Source of the DNA: Dipteris shenzhenensis
Lineage: Eukaryota; Polypodiophyta; Polypodiopsida; Gleicheniales
DNA length: 64,000 bases
Strand: one strand, 5' to 3'
Assembly: GCA_047967505.1 (NCBI GenBank)
Contig: CM106539.1
Below, piece by piece: positions 21,927 through 30,729 of this stretch (position 1 is the first letter of the stretch; each line of letters begins with the position of its first letter). The notes below the pieces were generated by a model, which saw nothing but the letters and a program-made list of their open reading frames with translations, ran no database searches and was not told the DNA's origin. The position numbers and the translations under genes were made by a program.

Positions 21927-22505
21927 ATGGGCTGCCCCATTTCATGGCCAGCAACCCATGAAATGGGGCAAAGCATGAACTCGCGGCCCCCTGGGAGCAT
22001 GCTTTGCCCCATTTCATGGGCTGCTAGGTTGCCCTATTTCATGGGCTATTGGGCAAAGCATGCTGCCCCCTGCTCATGAGAGCCCCATAAAATGGGGCAA
22101 AGCATGCTCCCAGGGGGCCCCGATATTGCGGCACCCTGGGAGCATGCTTTGCCCCATTTCATGCGCTGCAGGGATGCTCTTGAGAGCCCCATGAAATGGG
22201 GCAAAGCATGCTCCCAGGGGGCCGCGATAAAATGGGGCAAAGCATGCTCTTGAGAGCCCCATGGGCTACTGGGTAAAGCATGCTGCCCCCTGCTCTTGAG
22301 AGCCCGATGAAATGGGGCAAAGCATGCTCCCAGGGGGCCGCGATATCGCGGCCCCCTGGGAGCATGATTTGCCCCATTTCATGGGGCTCTCAAGAGCATC
22401 CCAGCAGCCCATAAAATGGGCCAAAGCATGCTCTTGAGAGCCCCATGGGCTGCTCATGAGAGCCCCATGAAATGGGGCAAAGCATGCTCCCAGGGGGCCG
22501 CGATG
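21927..22505. repeat. Palindromic module, array 3 (densest)
   Basis: At least six nested or reverse-oriented copies of the arm 'atgaaatggggcaaagcatg' and its complement occur, joined by 'ctcccagggggccgcgat'-type centres and by 'gctcttgagagcccc' edges. Smaller palindromes are embedded (gcatgc; gccccatgaaatggggc with a 3-base loop). The last left arm ends at the GAT centre, exactly where copia coding sequence begins. Confidence 0.95.
22292..22397. repeat. 106-bp near-perfect palindrome
   Basis: Centred between 22344 and 22345 in 'cgatatcg'. The two 53-base arms differ at two positions only: 'cccg' against 'gggg' near the outer part, and 'catgct' against 'catgat' nearer the centre. Symmetry ends at gctcttgagagc on both sides. 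Confidence 0.95.
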
Positions 22506-22768
22506 ATGCTTACTGAATGCGAGGAGCGTTCTTGCTACAGAGAGGCTATGATGCACGAGGATCAACGCAAGTGGGAGTATGCTATGCAATCACAGATGAG
22601 TTCACTTATGAAGAATAAGACTTGGGACTTGGTTTCTTTGCCACATGGAAAGAAAGCGTTGCCATGTAAATGGGTCTACAAAATGAAGGTCATAGGCGAT
22701 GATGTGCCTAGGTACAAGGCCCGTTTGGTCATTGAAGGGTTCAAGCAAGAGACAGGTGTGGACTTATC
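22504..22768 (+). pseudogene. Captured Ty1/copia reverse transcriptase N-terminal fragment
   Basis: An uninterrupted frame of about 88 codons begins with MMLTECEERSCYREAMMH and includes 'KWEYAMQSQMSSL', 'NKTWDLVSLPHGKKALPCKW' and 'RYKARLVIEGFKQETGVDL'. These are the opening motifs of copia reverse transcriptase. It starts and stops abruptly at palindromic arms on both sides; the catalytic YVDD region is absent. It is therefore a piece inserted at, or carried between, the arms. Confidence 0.85.
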
Positions 22769-22930
22769 ATGGCCCCCTGGGAGCATGCTTTGCCCCATTT
22801 CATGGGGCTCTCATGAGTAGCCCATGGGCCCATGAAATGAGGCAGCCCAGTAGTCCATGAAATGGGGCAGCATGCTTTGCCCCCTGGGAGCAGCCCATGA
22901 AATGGGGCAGCCCATGAAATGGGGAGCTAG
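22768..22930. repeat. Palindromic module, array 4
   Basis: A right arm (atggccccctgggagcatgc through 'catggggctctcatgag') is followed by four or five short copies of 'cccatgaaatggggcag'. It closes the right side of the copia fragment; with the left arm at 22452-22505 it forms inverted termini about 50 bp long. Confidence 0.9.
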
Positions 22931-23359
22931 AAGCCACTTCAAAATCTCTTTTGTTTGCTGTTTTTTGGTAAACTTAGTACATTATAGCTACAACTAGTTA
23001 TATGTTAGTAAACTTTTACTAGTCTATTAACTAGTCTGAGTTGTGTATATGTTAGTTGCATGTTTGTATATTTCTTGGAGGTAAGTATATTCTAGTGGTT
23101 ACGTATATGTTAGTGGACTGTAACTAGTATTTTAACTAGTTATACTTACATATGTAGTTATGATATAGCAAACTAGTGTTAGATATCACAATACTAACAA
23201 ATCCACAATGACAAAATAGTGACTAGCCAGTAGTCTACTTACTTTACTCACATATAGTTAGTATACTTACGAATTAACATGGATGTTACTATGAGATGTT
23301 ACTGGTATACCCGTGTTATTATACTATGTGACTAACATAACCGAGCTTCGTGTGTGCAG
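22931..23359. other. AT-rich segment with recurrent ACTAGT
   Basis: Six or so ACTAGT palindromes occur among 'gttagta' and 'atatgttag' words within about 250 bp. No open frame. It precedes the ParB/methyltransferase gene and could be its promoter or an upstream intron, as 'gtgtgtgcag' at 23350-23359 would serve as an acceptor. Confidence 0.5.
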
Positions 23360-26300
23360 ATGGAAATAGGAGAAAGTGTGAGCCCTACCAAGACGAGAGG
23401 GAGGGGCAAAGAGAAATCCCAGACACCACCTAAAAAAAAGGGGGAAAGAGGACCAGAAAGGTTCAAGAGGAACTCGAGGTGGGAGATCAAGGTGGGGATA
23501 AATCAGAGATGGATGTTCCTGCTAGCACAGAAGACACGGCAGATGTTGTGGATGATGAGATGGACTTAGTGGTGGAAGATATTTCCTTGGATCTTGTTAG
23601 TGGGGGTGATGTTATTTCAAGATGCAGGATTCTCAGTTCAGATGAGTGTCCTAGGTTGCCCTTGTGTATACTTCTTACATATGCTAGGGTTAGGGGTTTG
23701 AGAAGTGATGTGGTTGCACTTAAGAGTGCTTTCCAGTATGAGGGATATCTCCCTGAGAAGGGTGCATTTATAGTTTCTGTTTGCACTGGGAGTGGAGAGG
23801 AGACAGAGGTTACATCAGAGATCAGGCAGACTTGGTCACCGATGTGGTGAGAAGTTGAAGAAGTATTCGAGAAGGAACTTGCATTAAAGCCTGATTTGCT
23901 ATACCTATCTAACAAGATGTTTTATGTGTGGGAAGGAAACCATAGAACCATGGCTTGGATGGCTGTGATTGAGGAATCATATAGAGAGACCAAAGCATGG
24001 CATATTAGGGTGATGTGCACCTTGATTGACCCACGAAAGACAACTGAAATTTCTCTTTTGGCAAGTTTGCAGCGCATGAACTCGTAAGATTTGTTTAATA
24101 GTACTGTTTTTTTCTACTCTGCGTTCAATTTTGGGTAGAAGAACTCATAAATTTTTTCTTTGTAGATTGAATGAGCATGCTGTGATCAAGCCTAGCTTGA
24201 GGGATGTGCTCATAAATGCCAACAACATTTGTGAGTGCGATGCCCAAGCTTTCATGGACTCCTTGTCCTCACAAGAGCGCAAGGCAATTAACAATGCCAG
24301 AATCAAGGAGGTTAAGGGGAATGCTGGTTGGTACCCTTTGAGCAGAGGGTATTTGGCACGGCTTGTATTCCAGGTGATACTAATATTTCTATCCACCCTA
24401 AGATTTTATTGTTATGAAAAGCCGCATTGATTGTCTGTCAATGCTAAAAGGTGCATTTTGGTTGCTTTCATTATGTCTTGCAGGTTGAATTTAACACTGA
24501 TGTCAAGAGAGCTCTAGAGAGGATCAAATCTGTAGTTCCAGCAGAGGAGAGAGCAGCGGCAGAGAAGAAGGAGATAGATGCAGTGCAAAGAAAAATATCT
24601 GATCGGATGGGACGGGTAACTTCACTCTTGGTTTATGGTTCAAGTACATTGGTCAATTTAAAAAGTTTTAGAAATCATGCCCAGTAATGTTTTGTAGGTG
24701 CTCAATTGTCTTGAACCCCAACTAGGGGATGTTTGGAAAGCCAAGCTATTTTCTTTGAACTTTGATGCGGCGGAGAAGGTTATCACTCTTGAATAGATTA
24801 AGTGCATTGCCCTTGCACCATTGAAATTGGAGAGGAAAATTCAGTACCTGTTTTTGTTGGAGGCTAGCACAATCATGCGGAATATGTATCACATGCCTCC
24901 TTAAGATATTCCATACCGAGCGTAAGCCAATTAAGTCTTCTTTTTTTGTGCTATTGTTTCAGCAATCATAATATTACTTCTTGTGTTTTGTTATTCCAAT
25001 GCGATGGCATATTGCTATTACAGGTGGCTGGCCCAAGAAATTTTCTTGGAGAAGATTGAAACTCATGCCATTGGTGTGCTTGAGGAGCTTAAAAGCATTG
25101 GGCGGTTGTTTGCCCTACCTTCTGAGTACAGTCTTGGTCAATATTTTGATGACATCAAATTGGAGGGAAGAAAGTGTATGTTTACCTCTTTGAAAATTAG
25201 AGAGTTTAGTAAACTCAGTGGTGTTGGGAAGGGGAAGGTAGCTACCAAGATGACAGAACTGGATCAGGCAGCTCATCGAGTCGTCTTTAGGTGAACACTT
25301 TGTCAATTCTTCCAACATGTATTCTTTTCCATTCATTGTTTGCCTCATAATTCTAACCACTGTTACCACTGGGAATTGCTCAGATATCTCTCATGTTTGA
25401 AGAATGAGGGCAAGATCGATGAGCTTCCGAGACATTGCAAGGGTTGGACAGAGATGGCCAATCCAACTACCTATATGTATCCTAAGTCCATGCATGGACA
25501 CTCACAGTGGGAGCTTGTCAATTGCCCTTGGTGGTTAGATTTTTCAGGTGGTAATGTGCTTACACGAGAGCTTGATTTGTACAAGCAATATTCTACAACA
25601 AAAAAGACCATAGAAATAAGCAAGGATCAGGATAATCCAAGAAGAACAACACGAAAAATAGAGAAGAAAGACTGCAAGGAAGGTTGGTTTATTTGGTGCG
25701 TTTGAAACATGCTATAGGGGGGAAGGGTCAGTCAAACTAGTTGTAAACCAAAAGTATTTTGAGCTCGTTTGTCCTTTTTTTCTTGACAGACAAGGATGTG
25801 GAGAGGACACCATCTCCACCACCTGCGGAGCCTTCTAAAGATGTTGGTGATGCGATCAATGGTATTATTTCAATTCCATTAATCTTTGAGTTTTTTTATT
25901 TGAAGTGGATAAGACTTGGGACGAGCTTCTTGCATATGTTCAGCAATGGATTGTTTTTGTCAATAGGAAAAAAGATAGTGAAAGTTGTCACTCCATTTAT
26001 CTTTCTGTCCACCACTATCGCTAGAACATGCTATGCGTTATGGAGGGTTGGCTACGTATGGATGCTCTGTGGGAGACTACATTTTGATGGGCCAGGACTT
26101 TGCATGCGCTAGAAAAAATGATATTATGCTAAGATCCATGAGTTCTTTTTGTTCGCACGTGACCCTTCTATGGAATACAAGAAAAAGGGGAGAAAAGTTA
26201 AATGGGCAGCAGATTTTATTTTCCTAGACTTTCCCACAGACAGAACTTGGGTGTCAGTAATCCATTACCTTCTTGGAATATTCTTTCTGAGGACCATGTG

Positions 26301-27124
26301 AAGTATGGTTTGGCCACAGCCGCAGCCACCATAGGAGACAATGGATGGCTTGCCATGCTTTGTCCCATTGCAGGTGGTGTGAGATGTTAGTAGGATTCTT
26401 GATATGTATATGTGCATTTGTTAAGCTTTCCACCATGATTTGAACTAATGCAATGAATTTTCAAGCCCTTGCTTGACATGGATGGAGAGGTATGTCAAAG
26501 TCGAAGACCTTCAGATAGCAAACAAGAATGAGTACGGCTTTGTAAAACAATCAAGGGAGGATATGCCGGTATATGCTTCATCTACTTTTTTGAAAGTCTT
26601 TCGCAATTGAAAAAGTGAACAATGAAGCTGATTTAAGTATTTTTATGTAGATTCATACTTCCATGCTAGTATTTGCATGTCGTAATGGAGCCTCCACACC
26701 CATTTTCAAGGTCGAGAGCTATTCTCTGTTTGATATGCATGGGGTGCGAGTGAGCAATGATATGTGGACCCACTACATGCCTGAGACAGAGCGGACTCGT
26801 GATGCCTCATCTTCCAGCTCGCAGCTTGAGGGTGCTAGGGGTGCTCTCGAGTGCTCCTTAGGATTTGTCTCTATGATTTTGGCTTTGCTATGTGTGCCAC
26901 GAGGTCTGGTTCTAGAGATGGGATGTGGCACAGGCCCTCTCATGAGGGCATGCCAGGCTAGTGGAAGATGTTGTTATTCATTTGATGTGGATACAATCAT
27001 GGTGGATACATATGTGCTGCCACTAGTGCAGGCATCCCTAGCAAAGAGGCCTCATAGGGATGACAAGGATATGGGGGAGGATGAATATTCTTCAAATCCC
27101 ACTTGTAATCCTTTTGATGACTAG
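23360..27124 (+). pseudogene. ParB/sulfiredoxin-like domain plus permuted DNA methyltransferase, spliced, frame-broken
   Basis: Exons: 23360-24083, 24166-24373, 24484-24615, 24698-24921, 25024-25290, 25384-25682, 25790-25861, 25906 to about 26370, about 26466-26568, 26651-27124. The first seven introns are GT..AG and keep phase. The first exon carries a basic, then acidic tail, then a ParB-like region: 'LRSDVVALKSAFQYEGYLP' and the box II-like 'VWEGNHRTMAWMAV'. A charged helical stretch follows (24510-24615). Near 26207-26245 'ADFIFLDFPTDRTW' resembles methyltransferase motif IV with DPPY degenerate. 'GLVLEMGCGTGPLMRA' and 'GRCCYSFDVD' (about 26906-26990) resemble motif I. Motif IV before I is the permuted beta-class order. 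The N4-cytosine or N6-adenine target cannot be told. Breaks: TGA 23848, TAG 24794, TAA 24902, TAG 26022, a frameshift at the A8 run 23432-23439, and further shifts at 25.97-26.3 kb. Domain calls are by eye. Confidence 0.6.
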
Positions 27125-27348
27125 TGAGACAATTTGCTTTCCTATTGTCATGCTTTACATTGGCTAGTGGCACACTTTTTATATTTTGTGCTTGAAAATT
27201 ACATTTTCAGAGAAGATTGTCGTCCTTGAAGTTAGACGTTTGATTTTCGTTGTCATGGTGGAATGGTTGACTTGTCTTCGTTATCTTGTTACTCTGTGGT
27301 CAATGTTATGCAGTTTCAACTTACTCTCTATTAATTTTGTCCCTATAG

Positions 27349-27478
27349 TGCTTTGCCTACATATGCTGAAGGAATGGCTAGAGCCATGGCGAAGGACAAG
27401 CGGTTTGATAAACTTGGAACACAATGTTCACGCATTTGTAGCCCTTTTGTAGATGATGAGTGTGAAGATAGTGGTTGA
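27349..27478 (+). other. Possible extra terminal exon of the methyltransferase-like gene
   Basis: After a pyrimidine-rich acceptor ending 'ccctatag', a frame reads ALPTYAEGMARAMAKDKRFD and then 'KLGTQCSRICSPFVDDECED' before TGA. The acidic end and composition resemble a protein C-terminus better than the alternative frame. A donor that joins it in phase to the 26651 exon was not settled. Confidence 0.3.
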
Positions 27479-28444
27479 AGTGTTTTGTGAATCTTTGTGC
27501 CTTTTGGAGTATTGAGTATATTGTAGGCCCCAAAGCCATATTAGCATTGCATAATGTAAAATGACATGGATTGAATGAAAGAATGGATTTATATTGTATT
27601 AAAAGGTACTCTTCATTTTGTGTCAAAGAGTATGTTGCTATTTTGGACTCCATTGGGAAACCCGCACTATAGAACACCATGGAGTTATAAACTTCAAATG
27701 CATATTAAGCCATTTGAGTGCATGGAAATAACCACTTGTCATGCTATGTGGTATCATTGAGATTTCTTGCTGGAATCATGTCCACCTCTCAATAAAATAA
27801 ACTTCAAGAACACAATCTGTTTCCATATGATCAATGTGTTAAAAGAATGAATTGGAACCATGGTTTTAAACAAAGCAAAATTCCATTTTCATGCTTCCTT
27901 TCTAAAATCCTTTAATTTTCCATCATACAATTCGCTCATCAAACCATAAGTCAAAATTCCTACAACTAGTGGGTCAAGGCCATTGAGGCCATAGGAGGTG
28001 ATATGATAGATATAGTGGGAAATAACAAATAGAAGGTCAAAAAGGGCCTTGTGATATTAATCTCTCAACTCCCTTAATGTGTCCTATGTCCCATAACATT
28101 GGGTGGAAGCACTGTTAGGTGGCCTAGCTTTTGCGATAAATAGCATCTTTAACTTAACACCTCATGAGGTGCTAACACGTGCTAAATATCATGACAAACT
28201 CAGCATTCTTCACGTACCACTATTCATAGTCCCACCTCATGACTCCTCCTCTCCTTTTTTGTCACAAGCATCGCTCGAACTCTAGACTCGCTTGAACGCG
28301 GTTGCTCGATGTTTTGACTTACTCTTTGTAGCCCAAATATTGTGCTCCAAGGAATTTCAACTTGTTCATTACTTGAGAACTAATAGGTTGGCTGAATTTG
28401 AGAAATAATTGGTTGGCTAAATTATAGAACAAATTGAGGAAGGA
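27479..28444. other. Intergenic, no gene recognised
   Basis: AT-rich with short frames only. No repeats longer than about 30 bp were noticed here. Confidence 0.5.
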
Positions 28445-28619
28445 ACCTTGAATATTCACAGACCAACAAGTGAGGATACTTGATCCTATTGGAAGTCTTT
28501 GCAAGGAGAGGATGCATGCATTCTTCAAAAACATGCTAGATCATTGCCTAATATTGGTGTTCTTAATTTTCAAAATGACTTCTCAAAGTGAAAAATTTAT
28601 GGCATGTGCAAGGATGTCA
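28445..28619. repeat. Direct repeat, left copy (pair at 30552-30729)
   Basis: About 175 bp beginning 'ccttgaatattcacagacca' and ending 'ggcatgtgcaaggatgtcat'. It recurs at 30552-30729 in the same orientation with about 10 differences and a small gap at 'cattcttcaaaaac'. Confidence 0.9.
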
Positions 28620-28850
28620 TTGTTAACCTTGTGGCAACAAGGGCCAGAAGTGCAGTCTAGGACAACAACTATGAGAGTATTGTGTGTGTAGAGTAGCGGC
28701 AAAGCTCTGCTTTTAATATCTTGAGCATAAAAGATGGTATGATAAATCTTAAAGGATGAGGATAGCCAAAATCCTCTCTTAAAAAGATCCAATCATACTT
28801 GCAAAATCAGGATCTAGAGAGAGAAAGACTAAAAGCCTACACTTTTGGAG

Positions 28851-28963
28851 GTCCCTCCACTTTGTGTAGAGACCCAAAAAGTCCCTCCACTTTGTGTAGA
28901 TACCCAAAAGGTCCCCCCACTTTGTGTAGAGACCCAAAAGGCCCCCCCAAAAAGTGGAGGGAC
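28851..28963. repeat. 30-bp minisatellite with inverted end unit
   Basis: Three direct units (28851, 28881, 28911) read 'gtccctccactttgtgtaga' plus 'gacccaaaag'. They are followed by an inverted partial copy (aaaaagtggagggac, about 28949-28963) that can pair with the first units to form a hairpin. Confidence 0.9.
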
Positions 28964-29185
28964 TCCTGTCCAAAAGGTCTACAAAAGAGGTCCCACCATG
29001 GAGGTACCTACGGATTGTGTAGAGACCAACATGTATAAATATCTCTCAATGGAATGAAGCTCCCACTCTTTGGGGTTCAGTGTTCAAGCTCACTATCGTG
29101 TTCATGCGATTGATCTCCATTGCGTTCATGCTCTCTTACACTATCTTGTTCTAGCATGCCCTTACCTTTGCACTCTCTACCCTTG

Positions 29186-29425
29186 TACTCCTCCTCCTCC
29201 CTCTTCCCTCTTCCTCCCTCTTCCTCCTCCTCCTCCCCCATCCATCTCCTCCTCCCCCAACCTCCTCCTCCCCCCTCCTCCTCCTCCTCCCTCCTCCTTC
29301 CTTCTCCTTCCTCCCTCCTCCTCCCTTCTCCTCCTCCTCCTCCTCCTCCTTCCTCCCTCCTTCTCCTCCCTCCTCGTCCTCCTCCATTCTCCTCCTCCTC
29401 CCTCCTCCTCCCTCCCTCCTCCTCA
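29186..29425. repeat. Long (CCT)n polypyrimidine tract
   Basis: About 240 bp of almost uninterrupted pyrimidines, mostly CTC/TCC triplets with CCC and TTCC interruptions. All three frames are open (Pro/Ser/Leu runs on +, Glu/Gly/Arg on -), which is compositional and not coding. Confidence 0.95.
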
Positions 29426-29830
29426 ACCCTTACCCCTCGAATCCACGAAGGAGACTAGCTCTCCACTCCTCAACCTTGGACTCCTCCTAAACCTTGCAAC
29501 CCCCTCTAAACCCCGGAACTCCTAGTTAGCTCTGTCAACCCTGTCCCCCTTTTGAACCCTGAAATCCCCTTCTAAACCCTTGAACTCCCGTGGAGGCAAC
29601 AGACTCCACCAATCATTATGATCAATCTCTCTTTCTCATTCACACGCGCGCATGAGATTTGATTTCCACGCTTTAGCCTACACCTCTCACTGGAACACGA
29701 ATCGAGGACCTATGCTACACTTGTGAACACCTATGCTACAATGAGCAACGACATGACTATAGGTGACCAACACCCTCCGAACCTGCACTTGGGTAAAACA
29801 GAGACTAAATTTGGCACCACTGCCAGGGAG

Positions 29831-30290
29831 GTTAGTGCTTAAAGCAAAAGCGGAGTACGTGCTTGCATGTGTGAAAAAAGAACCCCCTTCGAAAAGCCAT
29901 TCAAGATACATCCCTCAAGGCAAAGGAGTGAAAAAATGCTTCCAAATAATGCAAAAGGATAATGTCGACTTACAAAATCACATTAATACACTAAACACCC
30001 AAATTTAACCCTTAATCCCCCCACATCTTATAAAACCCCCCTCATTTCTTTCCCCACACTTTTGCTAGCCACTCCCTTTTCCAAATTCCGTTAAGCCTCC
30101 ATATTTTCCATCTATCTCTATTTTCTGTTCTCTAACTTCCGTCCACCATTTCCACCACCACCACTACTTTTTCCGTCAGCCCCCCCTCCACCACCACTTT
30201 TTCCGTCACCCCCTCTTCCATCTCCATCTCCACCTCCCATCATCTTCCTCCCCACACTACCTCCACTTTTTCCGTCCATCCCCCATTTCC
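29831..30290. other. CA/CT-rich spacer after the gypsy-like LTR
   Basis: No reverse transcriptase, gag or protease motifs. It contains many 'ccaccacc' and 'ttttccgtca' words with weak internal repetition (ttttccgtca near 30170 and 30200). Confidence 0.55.
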
Positions 30291-30291
30291 C

Positions 30292-30549
30292 CCACTCAAG
30301 GTAACCATCCTTTTTCCCTCCACCATCTCTCTACCTCTCTCTACACCCCATCTCCCCTTTTCCCCCTCCCCCTCCCATCTCCATCAACCTCCACTCCACC
30401 ATCTCTCTACCTCTCTCTATCCCCCATCTCCTCCACCCCCCCATCTCCATCACCCTCCACTCCACTATCTCTCTACCTCTCTCTACACCCCATCTCCCCC
30501 ATCTCCACCCCCCATCTCCCTCACTCAAGGTAACCATCCTTTTTCCCTC
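30292..30549. repeat. CT-rich minisatellite flanked by a 29-bp direct repeat
   Basis: Three to four units around 'accatctctctacctctctc' and 'tacaccccatctcccc' fill 30321-30515. They are bounded by 'actcaaggtaaccatccttt' plus 'ttccctc' at about 30295 and about 30524, in the same orientation. Confidence 0.85.
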
Positions 30550-30551
30550 GA

Positions 30552-30729
30552 AGGACCCTTGAATATTCATAGACCAACAAATGAGGATACTTGATCCTAT
30601 TGGAAGTCTTTGCAAGGAGAGGATGCATGCATTCAAAAACATGCTAGATCATTGCCTAATATTGATGTTCTTAATTTTCAAAATGGCTTCTAAAAGTGAA
30701 GATTTTATGGCATGTGCAAGGATGTCATG
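30552..30729. repeat. Direct repeat, right copy (pair at 28445-28619)
   Basis: Matches the left copy from 'ccttgaatattcatagacca' to 'ggcatgtgcaaggatgtcat'. The 1.9 kb between copies includes the gypsy-like LTR, the CCT tract and the CT minisatellite. Confidence 0.9.

Larger units (their letters stand above)
28840..29830 (+). mobile_element. Probable Ty3/gypsy 5' LTR and primer-binding site
   Basis: 'TGGCACCACTGCCAGGGAG' at 29812-29830 resembles the decayed primer-binding site and start of the internal region of Athila/Tat-type gypsy elements (TGGCGCCGTTGCCGGGGA), with changes mostly at CpG sites. Upstream are features expected of a long LTR: a TATA box (tataaatatc, about 29034), a downstream transcribed-type leader and the internal minisatellite. 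Exact LTR ends, target duplication and any gag-pol are not visible; downstream sequence to 30.5 kb has no polyprotein frame. Confidence 0.45.

Noticed and set aside
22046-22589. Several 60-107 codon frames over the palindromic arrays
   Set aside because: All repeat the same translation of the palindrome (for example PPGSMLCPISWGS) on either strand; no independent coding evidence.
20721-22930. CRISPR-like array
   Set aside because: Copies occur in both orientations, are nested, and have no uniform spacers; the host is a eukaryote.
23846-23920. Alternative intron starting at GTGAGA to remove the TGA at 23848
   Set aside because: No pyrimidine-rich acceptor follows, and joining at the available AG does not keep the frame of the GNHR box.
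16326-27124. Idea that all in-frame stops here show C-to-T decay or U-to-C editable codons
   Set aside because: Every stop codon can arise from CAA, CAG or CGA by one C-to-T change, so the observation is not informative by itself.
29070-29525. 151-codon and 112-codon Pro/Ser-rich frames and the 91-codon Glu/Gly frame opposite
   Set aside because: They are fully explained by the (CCT)n tract.
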